Counted from the stretch's first letter, positions 6,772 through 14,697 are shown. The stretch: DNA of 32,213 bases from VRUE01 sp035997045 (GCA_035997045.1 DASYIY010000088.1:1-32213), one strand, 5' to 3'. Notes: a model not told the origin generated them from the letters alone. Made by a program: numbers and translations.

Positions 6772-7347
6772 CTACTTGGCCGCGGGCTCGTAGGTGAGCA
6801 GGGCGATGCCGTCGCCGATGGTCTTCGAGTCGACGAGGTTGAGTGGCTTCTTCGCGGTCACGTCATCGAAGAGGCGCTTGCCCTCGCCGAGCAGGACCGG
6901 GAAGACCATCAGCCGCAGCTCGTCGACGAGGTCACGCTCGATCAGGCCCTGGACGAGCTGGGCGCTGCCGGCGACGAGGATCACGCCGTCGATCTCGCGG
7001 TGCAGCTTCGCCACCTCGTCGGCGAGGTCGCCGCGCAGGATGGTGGAGTTTTCCCAGCTCGCCTCCTGCAGGGTCGAGGAGACGACGTACTTCGGCATCG
7101 AGTTCATCTTCTCGGCGAAGCCGGCGCCGTCTTCTATCGTCGGCCAAGCGGCGGCGAATCCCTCGTAGGTCACGCGCCCCAGCAGCTGCGCCTCGGCCTC
7201 GACCAGCTCGTCGAGCTTGAACTTGTCGCCCTCCTCGCCGCGGTCGATCTCGAAGGTCCATCCCGCGTGCTTGTAGTCCTCGCCCCCGCCTGGCGCCTCG
7301 ATTACGCCATCGAGGGAAACGAACTCGGTTACGACGATCTTGCCCAT
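6772..7347 (-). CDS. Dihydrofolate reductase / RibD C-terminal family protein
   Basis: 191 residues. The fold is that of RibD C-terminal/DHFR-like reductases: MGKIVVTEFVSLDGVIEAPG at the N-terminus, LLGRVTYEGFAAAWP, KYVVSSTL, DGVILVAGSAQLVQGLIERD and the terminal DELRLMVFPVLLGEGKRLF. All are conserved in the family, which binds NAD(P)H. The substrate is unknown; most bacterial members of this subgroup are not true folate enzymes. It follows the ECF42 sigma gene by 70 nt on the same strand. Its leader shares AGCAAAGGAGATC with the leader of the DGPF gene, giving a strong ribosome binding site. It may be a third member of, or target of, the sigma module. Confidence 0.8.
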   Translation of the reverse strand: MGKIVVTEFVSLDGVIEAPGGGEDYKHAGWTFEIDRGEEGDKFKLDELVEAEAQLLGRVTYEGFAAAWPTIEDGAGFAEKMNSMPKYVVSSTLQEASWENSTILRGDLADEVAKLHREIDGVILVAGSAQLVQGLIERDLVDELRLMVFPVLLGEGKRLFDDVTAKKPLNLVDSKTIGDGIALLTYEPAAK

Positions 7348-7417
7348 GCTGATCTCCTTTGCTGATTGGTTGACTCTCTACCCCTACGACGAACGGGCAG
7401 TCGCCAAATCGACAGGC

Positions 7418-8650
7418 TCACGAAGTTTCTTTCAGGCTCTCCCTGAGCCGGGCCGCCTGGGTCAGCAGGTAGCGCTGCTCGGGCAGGCTGGTGGCGCGGT
7501 TTGCCGCCACCTCGTACTCGCCGATCGCCGCCTCGATCTCGTCGCCACTTTCGAGTAGGTGCGCCCGCGTCGCGTGCAGCCGGTGGTGGCCTGCCAGTGA
7601 TTCCTCCAACGGCTCCAGCAGCTCGAGACCAGCCTCGGGCCCATCGACCATCGCCGCGGCGATCGCCCGGTTCAGCGTCACCATCGGGTTCCGCGTCATC
7701 CGCTCCAGCAGTCCGTAGAGGGCGAGGATTTCGCGCCAGTCGGTGTCCTCGGTCCGCAGCGCCTGGTCATGGACCGCGGCGATCGCCGCCTGCAGCTGAT
7801 ATTCGCCGACCGACCCGCTGCTCCAGGCGCCGCCGATCAGCGCCACCCCCTCGGCGATCAGATTCTGCTGCCAGAGCGAGCGGTCCTGCTCGGCGAGCGG
7901 AATCAGGCCACCGTTGGCGTCGGCTCGCGCCGGCCGCCGGGCCTCGGTGAGCAGCATCAGGGCCAGCAGCCCGGCGACCTCGGGGTCCTCCGGCAGGGCG
8001 AGCCGCACGGTCCTGGCCAGCCGAATCGCCTCTGCCGAGAGCTCGCCGCGGGCGAGCTCTGGCCCGGCGCTGGAGAGATAGCCCTCGTTGAAGATCAGGT
8101 AGAGGACGTGGAGGGCGGAACGCAGCCGCCCGGCCCGTTCCTCTCCCTCGGGCATCGCGAACGAGGCACCCGATGCCTTGACGGTCTGCTTGGCGCGGCT
8201 GATCCGCTGCGCCATCGTCGCCTCGGGGACGAGGAAGGCGCTGGCGATCTCGGCCGTCGTCAGCCCGCCGACGGCGCGCAGCGTCAGGGCGATCGCCGAG
8301 GCCGGGGTCAGCCGCGGGTGGCAGCACATGAAGATCAGCGCCAGGACGTCGTCGCGATCGTGGACCGGCTCGGGCTCGGGCGACTCGCCCAACGCCGCCT
8401 CGGTCTCCCGCCGCCGGCGCGCCGTCTCACTGCGAATCCGGTCGGTCATTCGCCGCGAGGCGACGTGGGTCAGCCAGCCCACCGGGCTCTCCGGCGTCCC
8501 CCGGACCGGCCACTGCTCGGCCGCTTCGATCAACGCCTCCTGCACCGCGTCCTCGCAGTCGGCGAAATCGCCGAAGCGGCGCACGACCGCGCCGAGGGCC
8601 CGCGGCGCTGCGTCGCGCAGCAGGCCCTCGATCTCGGGCGAGCGGCTCAC
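7418..8650 (-). CDS. ECF42-type RNA polymerase sigma factor (copy 1)
   Basis: 410 residues. Sigma region 2 (about 1-75: FGDFADCEDAVQEALIEAAE, GWLTHVASRRMTDRIRSE), LIFMCCHPRLTPASAIALTL leading into region 4 (GGLTTAEIASAFLVPEATMA, QRISRAKQTV), then a long C-terminal extension (about 170-410, DUF6596/TPR-like) with NEGYL, LTEARRPAR, QDRSLW and YQLQAAIAAVHDQA. This extension is the hallmark of the ECF42 group, whose genes sit beside DGPF (YciI-like) proteins instead of anti-sigma factors. GTG 8650 overlaps the DGPF stop codon as GTGA. The same frame stays open far upstream, but that part is antisense-like read-through of the DGPF gene. Confidence 0.88.
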   Translation of the reverse strand: MSRSPEIEGLLRDAAPRALGAVVRRFGDFADCEDAVQEALIEAAEQWPVRGTPESPVGWLTHVASRRMTDRIRSETARRRRETEAALGESPEPEPVHDRDDVLALIFMCCHPRLTPASAIALTLRAVGGLTTAEIASAFLVPEATMAQRISRAKQTVKASGASFAMPEGEERAGRLRSALHVLYLIFNEGYLSSAGPELARGELSAEAIRLARTVRLALPEDPEVAGLLALMLLTEARRPARADANGGLIPLAEQDRSLWQQNLIAEGVALIGGAWSSGSVGEYQLQAAIAAVHDQALRTEDTDWREILALYGLLERMTRNPMVTLNRAIAAAMVDGPEAGLELLEPLEESLAGHHRLHATRAHLLESGDEIEAAIGEYEVAANRATSLPEQRYLLTQAARLRESLKETS

Positions 8651-9048
8651 CCCTTGAGGCGGGGGGCGGCCATCACCTCGCGCACCTCGATCTCCTGCTC
8701 GATCGGGACGCCGCCGGGGCCGGGTGCCGCCGAGCCCCTGGCGGCGATCTCGATCGCCCTCTCGGGCGACTCGACGTCGACGATCCGGTAACCGGCCAAA
8801 AGCTCCTTGGACTCGGGGGAGGGCCCGTCGGTGACGACCGGCGCGCCGCTGCCGGCGTGAACGACGAACTTGGCCATCTCCGGCGCGGTCAGCGCCTGCG
8901 CGTCGACCAGCTCGCCGCGCTCGCTCAGCTCGTCGTTGAGCTCGCGCTGGTAGGCGATGTGCGCCTCGATCTCCTCCGGCGTCCACTTGCTCATCGGCTC
9001 GATCTCGGCCTTGACGCCCCCGTAGGCCTGCAGCAGCATGAACTTCAT
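8647..9048 (-). CDS. DGPF/YciI-like protein paired with an ECF42 sigma factor (copy 1)
   Basis: 133 residues. MKFMLLQAYGGVKAEIEPMS, the APVVTDGPSPESKELLAGYR block (DGPS in place of the usual DGPF) and RIVDVESPERAIEIAAR match the DGPF subgroup of YCII-related proteins. These dimeric alpha-beta barrels accompany ECF42 sigma genes; how they act on the sigma factor is not established. ATG 9048 has AAAGGAG with good spacing. The 4-nt overlap with the sigma gene shows translational coupling. It is the first gene of a DGPF, sigma, reductase operon. Confidence 0.85.
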   Translation of the reverse strand: MKFMLLQAYGGVKAEIEPMSKWTPEEIEAHIAYQRELNDELSERGELVDAQALTAPEMAKFVVHAGSGAPVVTDGPSPESKELLAGYRIVDVESPERAIEIAARGSAAPGPGGVPIEQEIEVREVMAAPRLKG

Positions 9049-9206
9049 CTCGATCTCCTTTGCTCGTTGCGCCCAGATTGACGCGTTCAGGGGTGGGTCG
9101 GAGCCGCCGCTCCATTCTCGACATCGCTACCCGCAATGGCTTGCCTGCGTGCTGTCGTCCGGTAAGTCCGAATGGTTAACCCCCAGACCACCGTCAGGTT
9201 GGTCAA

Positions 9207-11123
9207 CTAAAGCTCGATCTGCGAGCCGATCGTCACCGTGCGCTCGCCGGGCAGGTGGAAGTACTCGACCGGGCTGGCGGCGTTGCGCGACATCGTCACG
9301 AAGAGGCGCTTGCGCCAGGCGCGCATGCCCGTGGCGCGGGTGGGGACGATCGAGACCTGGGAGAGGAAGTAGACGGCGGTCTCGGGATCCACTTCGGCCT
9401 CCAGCCCCGCCTCGCAGGCCAGCGCCAGCGTGCGCGGCACATCGAGGGTGTCCTGGAAGCCGAAGCGCGCGGTCAGGTGGCTGATGCCGTCGTCGTCGTA
9501 GCCGAGGTTGTCGATGACAAGGCGTTCGGACTCCGCCACGTAGGGAGCCCGGGTCGTCTCCAGCGAGACGATCACCACCGCTTCGTGCACGGCGCGCGTG
9601 TGCTCGAGGCTCGCCCGCAGCCCCAGCGGCGTCGTTTCGCGACGGGCGTTGAGGTAGACGGCGGTGCCGGGGACGCGAGCCGGTGGCGGCTCCATCGCCC
9701 GTAGCTCCTCGACGAAGGAGCGCAGGCTCCCCTCCTCCTCGATCCGGGCGGCCCTGACCCGCTCGCTGCCGCGCTTCCAGGTGCTGAGCACGGCGAACAC
9801 GGCGAGCCCGATCGAGAGCGGGAACCAGCCGCCGTGCGCGGCCTTGGTCAGGTTGGCGCCGAGGAAGGCGAAGTCGACCGTGAAGAAGACGAGCGCCCCA
9901 AGCGCCACCATCCAGGCCGGCTTGCGCCAGAGGGTGCGGACGACCACAAAGAAGAGCAGGGTGTCGACGGTGATCGTGCCGGTGACCGCGATCCCGTATG
10001 CCGAAGCGAGGCGGGTCGAGGAACCGAAGCCGATGACCAGAGCGATCACGGCGACCAGCAGCGCCCAGTTGATCGCGGGCGCGTAGACCTGGCCGATCTC
10101 CTCGGCCGAGGTGTGGCGGATCGTCAGCCGCGGCAGGAAGCCGAGCTGGACCGCCTGGCGGGTGACCGAGAAGGCGCCGGAGATCACCGCCTGCGAGGCG
10201 ATCACCGTTGCCACCGTCGCCAGCACCACCATCGGGATCCGCCCCCAGTGCGGGATCAGCAGGAAGAAGGGGTTGTCGATCGCGCTCGGGGTGCCGAGGA
10301 TCAGCGAGCCCTGGCCCATGTAGTTGAGCGTCAGCGCCGGGAAGACGACGAAGAACCAGGCGCGGCCGATCGGCGCCCGGCCGAAATGGCCCATGTCGGC
10401 GTAGAGCGCCTCGGCGCCGGTCAGGGTGAGGACGATCGCGCCGAGGGCGATGAAGGCGATGCCGAAATGAGCGCCGAAGAACTCCAGCCCGTAGCTCGGC
10501 GAGAGCGCTTTGACGATCGCCGGGTGGGCGACGACGCGGCCCAGCCCGGCGGCGGCGATGACCGCGAACCAGACCACCATCACCGGCCCGAAGAGGCGCC
10601 CGATCGCCTGGGTGCCGAAGCGCTGGATCGCGAACAGCGCCACGAGGACGGCGATCGTGATCGGCACCACCAGCGAGCCCAGGCTGGGCACCGCGACCTT
10701 CACTCCCTCGACCGCCGAGAGCACCGAGATCGCCGGCGTGATCATGCCGTCGCCGTAGAACAGCGCCACCCCAAACATGCCGAGCCCGATCAACACCGGC
10801 TTCAGCCGCTTGCCGCGCAACTTCACCGTCTCGACCAGCGCGATCAGGGCCAGGATCCCGCCCTCGCCGTCGTTGTCGGCGCGCATGATCAGCAGCACGA
10901 ACTCGATCGAGACGATCAGCGTGATCGACCAGAAGACCAGCGAGATCACCCCGTAGACATCGCCTTCGGTCGGCTTCACCGCCTGGTGATCGGCCGAAAA
11001 GACCGTCTGCAGCGCGTAGAGCGGGCTGGTGCCGATGTCGCCGAAGACGACGCCGAGCGCGCCGAGCGCGAGCAGCGCCATTCCTGCCTGGCGGCGGTTG
11101 GCGATCGAAGAACGGCGCTGCAC
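9207..11123 (-). CDS. kup: KUP-type potassium uptake transporter
   Basis: 638 residues, the usual KUP length. About twelve membrane segments occupy residues 15-450, with family signatures GVVFGDIGTSPLYALQTVF near the N-terminus, RADNDGEGGILALIALVE, FYGDGMITPAISVLSAVEG and GAEALYADMGHFGR, and a cytosolic C-terminal domain (about 460-638). It imports K+ with H+. It diverges from DUF2294 gene 1 over a 187-nt spacer. A TACCGT hexamer lies 6 nt before the GTG and suggests a leaderless start, but the spacer also has structured segments that could be a leader RNA. Confidence 0.93.
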   Translation of the reverse strand: MQRRSSIANRRQAGMALLALGALGVVFGDIGTSPLYALQTVFSADHQAVKPTEGDVYGVISLVFWSITLIVSIEFVLLIMRADNDGEGGILALIALVETVKLRGKRLKPVLIGLGMFGVALFYGDGMITPAISVLSAVEGVKVAVPSLGSLVVPITIAVLVALFAIQRFGTQAIGRLFGPVMVVWFAVIAAAGLGRVVAHPAIVKALSPSYGLEFFGAHFGIAFIALGAIVLTLTGAEALYADMGHFGRAPIGRAWFFVVFPALTLNYMGQGSLILGTPSAIDNPFFLLIPHWGRIPMVVLATVATVIASQAVISGAFSVTRQAVQLGFLPRLTIRHTSAEEIGQVYAPAINWALLVAVIALVIGFGSSTRLASAYGIAVTGTITVDTLLFFVVVRTLWRKPAWMVALGALVFFTVDFAFLGANLTKAAHGGWFPLSIGLAVFAVLSTWKRGSERVRAARIEEEGSLRSFVEELRAMEPPPARVPGTAVYLNARRETTPLGLRASLEHTRAVHEAVVIVSLETTRAPYVAESERLVIDNLGYDDDGISHLTARFGFQDTLDVPRTLALACEAGLEAEVDPETAVYFLSQVSIVPTRATGMRAWRKRLFVTMSRNAASPVEYFHLPGERTVTIGSQIEL

Positions 11124-11162
11124 GTGGCCACGGTATGCTTTTTCCGCTCGAGTGCCCTGGCG

Positions 11163-11261
11163 GCGCCGAGCATCAGCCAGGTGTTGCGGTCAGAAGGCCG
11201 TCGCGCAGGGTGCGACCCATACGAAGCCAGGGCAAACGGCTCCGCGGCGGTAAGCGGGCGC
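11163..11261 (-). other. Structured segment upstream of kup, possible leader RNA
   Basis: On the minus strand GCGCC (11261-11257) can pair with GGCGC (11167-11163) to close a roughly 100-nt segment that contains a GGAGCC/GGCTTC stem (with one wobble pair) and a GGGT-CGC-ACCC mini-hairpin. kup genes in Gram-positive bacteria often carry c-di-AMP (ydaO) riboswitches. The most conserved ydaO strings are not present, so this is only a candidate. Confidence 0.2.
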
Positions 11262-11310
11262 AAGACTTTGCGTACCTCTCGCCATAAGAACCACCTACAG
11301 GAGCCGTAGC

Positions 11311-11724
11311 TTGGATCGTCCGGATTTACCAGATAGCCCCCCCCGCGGGGCGCTCGTTTCCCAACTCTCACGCGAGATCGTGCAGCTGCATGCACGCCTC
11401 TACGGGCGCGGACCGACCAAGGCGCGCAGCTACCTGCACGGCGACTACGCGGTCTGCGTCCTCGAGGAGGTCTTCACCACGGCGGAGCGCACCCTGATCG
11501 TCGCCGGATCTGGGGACCACGTCAGCGATACCCGCAAGAAGTTCCAGGATGCGGTCAAGGACGAGTTCATCGGCGTCGTCGAACGGATCACCGAGCGAAA
11601 GGTGCGCGTCTTCCTCAGTCAGGTCGACGTCGAGGCCAACCTGGCGCTCGAGTTCTTCATCTTCGCCGAGCCGGACGGCGGCGGCAAGAAGGCGCAGGCG
11701 GGCGGCGAGCCCGCCGCCCCTTAG
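11311..11724 (+). CDS. DUF2294 (MpsC-like) protein 1
   Basis: 137 residues. The DUF2294 core is LSREIVQLHARLYGRGPTKA, then DYAVCVLEEVFTTAERTLI, a QDAVKDEFIGVVERITERKV helix and FLSQVDVEANLALEFFIFAE. The family (PF10057) is also called MpsC after the staphylococcal Mps system. Its biochemical role is unclear and no mpsA/mpsB gene is seen here. The TTG start is supported by AGGAG 7 nt upstream. The tail after residue 125 is Gly/Ala-rich. It overlaps the convergent second DUF2294 gene by 4 nt (TTAG shared by both stop codons). Confidence 0.8.
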   Translation: MDRPDLPDSPPRGALVSQLSREIVQLHARLYGRGPTKARSYLHGDYAVCVLEEVFTTAERTLIVAGSGDHVSDTRKKFQDAVKDEFIGVVERITERKVRVFLSQVDVEANLALEFFIFAEPDGGGKKAQAGGEPAAP

Positions 11725-12086
11725 CCCTCGGTCCGCTCGCCGAGCAGGAAGACCTCGATCGCCACGTCGGGATCGACGTGGACGACGCTGAGGAAGGCGG
11801 CGACCGGGCGGTCCATGATCCGCTCGACGCTCGCCTTGTACTCGTCCTGCAGCGCTTCCTGATGCAGGGCGCGCGTCTGGCGCACGTGCTCGGACTGGCC
11901 GGCGCGGATCAGGGTGTGCTCGACCGCGGTGTAGATGTCGCTGAGCACGCAGATCGCCATCTCATCGGTGACGAAGCTCTTCGCCGCACCCGGGCCCCGG
12001 CCGAAATGCTCGCGGTGCAACGCCACCATGGCATTGGAGAGCTCAACCAGCGCTTGGCCACCTTTGGGTGTCTCTTTTCCGACCAT
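11721..12086 (-). CDS. DUF2294 (MpsC-like) protein 2
   Basis: 121 residues. ELSNAMVALHREHFGRGPGA, DEMAICVLSDIYTAVEHTLI, then TRALHQEALQDEYKASVERI and FLSVVHVDPDVAIEVFLLGE parallel protein 1 block by block, but sequence identity is moderate, so these are old paralogues and not a recent duplication. ATG 12086 has GGAG 6 nt upstream. It lies on the opposite strand to its two paralogues, tail to tail with gene 1 and head to head with gene 3. Function is unknown. Confidence 0.8.
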   Translation of the reverse strand: MVGKETPKGGQALVELSNAMVALHREHFGRGPGAAKSFVTDEMAICVLSDIYTAVEHTLIRAGQSEHVRQTRALHQEALQDEYKASVERIMDRPVAAFLSVVHVDPDVAIEVFLLGERTEG

Positions 12087-12400
12087 CCGCTGCTCCAGTT
12101 CTGCGCCTGCGCCACTGCCAGAGACGGGACGGTCTGTGGCGCGGGGCTTGGGTTGGACCGAGTTACCAACCTCAATCGCTCCTTACGCGGCTCTGCTCGG
12201 GCGGCGCTGGCTCAAAGTCCCCCGCGGCCCGGTCAGCTCTCACAAGTCGTGCGCGCTGGCCCGCATGATCGGTCGGAGGATCAGCCTACTAAGTCGGCGG
12301 CAATAGGGCCAACGGTGGTACCGTTTTGGAACGCCGGAGGGGCTCGCCGCAACTCCCCCCCTTCGGTGACTTGACGAAGAGGGGCGGAGAAGGAGCGCGC
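12087..12400. promoter_or_regulatory. 314-nt divergent intergenic region with two dyads
   Basis: No gene is seen here. It holds two inverted repeats: GGTTGG/CCAACC (12152-12157 and 12167-12172, 9-nt loop) and a near-perfect palindrome AACGGT-GGT-ACCGTT (12311-12325). Either could be an operator or an RNA hairpin for the divergent DUF2294 genes. No clear -35/-10 pair was found. Confidence 0.3.
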
Positions 12401-12757
12401 TTGGACTCAGGGCACCCCGACGGGGAGGCGCTGTCAGCGATATCGAACGGCCTGGCCCACCTCCATATGCGCTTCTTCGGGCGGGGACCGGCGAAAGCGA
12501 AAGCGATCGTCGTCGACGACCTGGTCGTCTGCGTGCTCTGGGACGGCTTCACGACCGTCGAGGAAACTCTGCTGGGGCGCGGCGAGACCGGGGCGGTCGA
12601 AGCCTTCCGCCGCACCTTCCAGTCGACGATGGAGCCACAGTTCTCGGAAGTGGTGAAGGCAGCCACCGGCCGCCAGGTCATCGCCTACATGAGCCAGGTC
12701 CACGTCGACCCAGACGTCGCGGTCGAGCTCTTCCTGCTTGCCCCACCGGGCTCCTAG
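12401..12757 (+). CDS. DUF2294 (MpsC-like) protein 3
   Basis: 118 residues. ISNGLAHLHMRFFGRGPAKA, DDLVVCVLWDGFTTVEETLL, FRRTFQSTMEPQFSEVVKAA and YMSQVHVDPDVAVELFLLAP give the full DUF2294 core. I chose TTG 12401 because AAGGAG lies 5 nt upstream and the length then matches the second paralogue. An upstream TTG at 12326 would add 25 low-complexity residues. The HVDPDVA-E-FLL block is shared with protein 2, so 2 and 3 look closer to each other than to 1. It is followed after 37 nt by the GAF-PP2C gene. Confidence 0.75.
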   Translation: MDSGHPDGEALSAISNGLAHLHMRFFGRGPAKAKAIVVDDLVVCVLWDGFTTVEETLLGRGETGAVEAFRRTFQSTMEPQFSEVVKAATGRQVIAYMSQVHVDPDVAVELFLLAPPGS

Positions 12758-12782
12758 TCCGACCGCTGGACGGCGCCTGGAG

Positions 12783-12788
12783 TAGCTT
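12783..12788 (+). promoter_or_regulatory. -10 box TAGCTT for a leaderless GAF-PP2C transcript
   Basis: TAGCTT is exactly 6 nt before GTG 12795, and there is no Shine-Dalgarno sequence, so the transcript would start at the start codon. CCGACC at about 17 nt upstream is a weak -35. Confidence 0.45.
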
Positions 12789-12794
12789 GGGCAG

Positions 12795-14108
12795 GTGAGC
12801 CCAAACGGCGCAGACAGCGCGGCTGCGGCCGCCCGAACCGGGGAGGAGCGCCGCCGCCAGGCACTCGAGTTCCTCGTTGCGGCGACGCGCGAGCTCGACG
12901 CCTCGCTCGACTTCGACCGCACCGCGCGGACGATCGTCGAGACCGCGGTGCCCGATCTGGCCGAGCTCTGCGTGATCGACCTCGTCCGCCGTGACGGCTG
13001 GGTCGGCGACAGCATCGTCGGCGCCGCCGACCCCGCCGCGGCGCCGGTCCTCGAGGAGATTCGCCGCCGTGCCCCGCTCGACCCGCGCGGCGAGCATCCG
13101 GTTGCGCAGGTGCTGCGGGCCGGGCGGCCGATGGTCTGGCGCGACCTCACCGTTCCGGCCGTGATGAAAACCGTCGTTCAGAACGACGAGCACCGCCAGC
13201 TGATCGAAGGCGCCAAGTACCGCTCGGCGGCGGTGGCGCCGCTGGTCGCACGGGGATCGACGCTCGGCGCCCTCTCGCTCCTCCACGCCAGCACCGACCT
13301 GCACTACGAGGACGCCGACCTGCAGCTGCTCGGCGAGCTGGCCGACCGGGCGGCGCTGGCCCTCGACAACGCCCGCCTCTTCGAGGAACGCGACCGGATC
13401 GCGCAGAACCTGCAGCGCGGCCTGCGTCCGCCCGAGCCGCCCTACGTGGCGGGGCTCGACCTCTCGGTCGTCTTCGATCCCTACGGCGAGGGGATGGAGA
13501 TCGGTGGCGACCTCTACGACATCCTTCCCACTGACGACGGCTGCTGGATCATGATCGGCGACGTCGCGGGCAAGGGCAGCGCCGCGGCCGGGGTCGCGGT
13601 CGCACTGCGCCACTCGATGCGGGGCCTGGCGCGGCAGATCGACGAGCCCGAGCAGCTGCTCGCGCAGCTGAACGAGATGCTGCTCGAGGGACGCAGCCTC
13701 AATGACTTTGCCACCGCGGTGCTGGTGCGGCTGCGGCGCCAGGGCGAGGGCTGGCGATTCAGCCTCGCCACGGCGGGCCACCCGCCGGCGATCCACGTCA
13801 AGGCGAGTGGGCCCGTCCAGCTCGGCGGCGGCGCGGTCCTCGGCGCTTGGACCGACTCGCCGCGGGCACACCACCAGGGCGAGCTCGTGCCCGGAGAGAC
13901 CCTCGTCCTCGCCACCGACGGCTGGTTCGAGGCCGGTCCGGCCTCGACGCACGTCGGCGGCGACGCGCTCGCCGCCAGAGCCCACTCCTTCGCCGACCTC
14001 GATCTGTCGGAGATGACCGAGGCCCTGCGCCAGGACGCGATCTCCCGCAGCGACGGTCCCCTGCGCGACGACATGGTCGTGCTCGCGGTGCGGCCCGAAA
14101 CGCCGTAG
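12795..14108 (+). CDS. GAF-domain PP2C (RsbU/RsbP-like) serine phosphatase
   Basis: 437 residues. A GAF sensor domain covers about residues 25-195 (LEFLVAATRELDASLDFDRT, AVPDLAELCVIDLV, then SAAVAPLVARGSTLGALSL). A short linker (ERDRIAQNLQRGLRPPEPPY) leads to a SpoIIE-type PP2C domain with intact metal sites EIGGDLYDI, IGDVAGKGSAAAG, LATDGWFEA and LRDDMVVLAV. The linker and domain order are typical of actinobacterial stress-response phosphatases that sense a ligand or redox state and dephosphorylate anti-anti-sigma proteins. It is the second PP2C of the window; no cognate kinase is adjacent. The start is preceded by a -10 box, so translation is probably leaderless. Confidence 0.88.
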   Translation: MSPNGADSAAAAARTGEERRRQALEFLVAATRELDASLDFDRTARTIVETAVPDLAELCVIDLVRRDGWVGDSIVGAADPAAAPVLEEIRRRAPLDPRGEHPVAQVLRAGRPMVWRDLTVPAVMKTVVQNDEHRQLIEGAKYRSAAVAPLVARGSTLGALSLLHASTDLHYEDADLQLLGELADRAALALDNARLFEERDRIAQNLQRGLRPPEPPYVAGLDLSVVFDPYGEGMEIGGDLYDILPTDDGCWIMIGDVAGKGSAAAGVAVALRHSMRGLARQIDEPEQLLAQLNEMLLEGRSLNDFATAVLVRLRRQGEGWRFSLATAGHPPAIHVKASGPVQLGGGAVLGAWTDSPRAHHQGELVPGETLVLATDGWFEAGPASTHVGGDALAARAHSFADLDLSEMTEALRQDAISRSDGPLRDDMVVLAVRPETP

Positions 14109-14156
14109 CCTTTTCGGATCGCTCGCACCTCGAGACAGCGGCCGGCACTCGGCCTC

Positions 14157-14690
14157 GTGCTCCTTGCGGCCGGACTGGCCTGCGCCTTCTGCGCGCCCGC
14201 GATGGCGGCGCAGCAGGCCGTCCCCTGGGGGCGCGGCTGCATCCCGGCCGAACCGGGCACGGCGCGGACCAGCGCCAACTGCGGCGCCGAACTGAGCGAA
14301 GGCCGAGCGGTCGCGCCGGGCGGTGCGCCGGCGGCGGTGCAGGCGGCGATCGCCGCCGCCAACCGGATCGACAACCGGCCCTACGTCTGGGGCGGCGGCC
14401 ACCTTGCCTGGGCTTCGCGCGGCTACGACTGCTCGGGGGCGGTCGGCTACGTCCTGCACGCTGCCGGCCTGCTCGACCAGACGATGGTCTCCGGCCAGCT
14501 GGCGAGTTGGGGGGAAGGCGGGACCGGACGGTGGATCAGCGTCTACGCCAACGCCGAGCACGTCTACATGGTCATCGCCGGCCTGCGCTTCGACACCCGC
14601 GACGACCTGCCCGGCGTTTCGGGCCCGCGCTGGCACATGGCCAGCGCCGAACCGCCCGGCTTCGTCGCCCGCCATCCCAGCGGTCTCTGA
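14157..14690 (+). CDS. Secreted C40 (NlpC/P60-like) peptidase
   Basis: 177 residues from GTG. RPYVWGGGHLAWASRGYDCS carries the catalytic Cys92 of the NlpC/P60 fold, and AEHVYMVIAGLRFDT carries the likely catalytic His135. Such enzymes usually cut peptidoglycan stem peptides. The N-terminal LLAAGLACAFCAPAMAAQ is a signal-peptide core with an Ala-x-Ala site, but no basic n-region follows the GTG. The in-frame codons just upstream (reading IARTSRQRPALGL) would supply one, yet contain no ATG, GTG or TTG. The real start is therefore uncertain. It lies 48 nt after the GAF-PP2C gene and may be co-transcribed. Confidence 0.75.
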   Translation: MLLAAGLACAFCAPAMAAQQAVPWGRGCIPAEPGTARTSANCGAELSEGRAVAPGGAPAAVQAAIAAANRIDNRPYVWGGGHLAWASRGYDCSGAVGYVLHAAGLLDQTMVSGQLASWGEGGTGRWISVYANAEHVYMVIAGLRFDTRDDLPGVSGPRWHMASAEPPGFVARHPSGL

Positions 14691-14697
14691 GCGACCC

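Noticed and set aside
9127..9132. Reverse GGGTAG upstream of DGPF copy 1 as a SigB/SigF-type promoter
   Set aside because: No GTTT-like element at the required distance.
8647..9136. N-terminal extension of the ECF42 sigma frame through the DGPF gene
   Set aside because: The frame is open by chance. The GTGA overlap and sigma region 2 start at 8650 set the true boundary.
9184..9205. Imperfect GACC/GGTC dyad after kup as a terminator
   Set aside because: The stem is short with a bulge and has no U-tract; too weak to call.
9834..11309. 491-codon plus-strand frame opposite kup
   Set aside because: Arg/Asp/His-rich low-complexity translation with no domain; kup on the other strand is fully conserved.
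12152..12172. tRNA-like string in the DUF2294 intergenic region
   Set aside because: It resembles a D-arm only; there is no T-loop or acceptor stem.
12678..14675. 665-codon minus-strand frame opposite GAF-PP2C and peptidase genes
   Set aside because: It crosses two well-supported genes and their gap and shows no recognisable domain.
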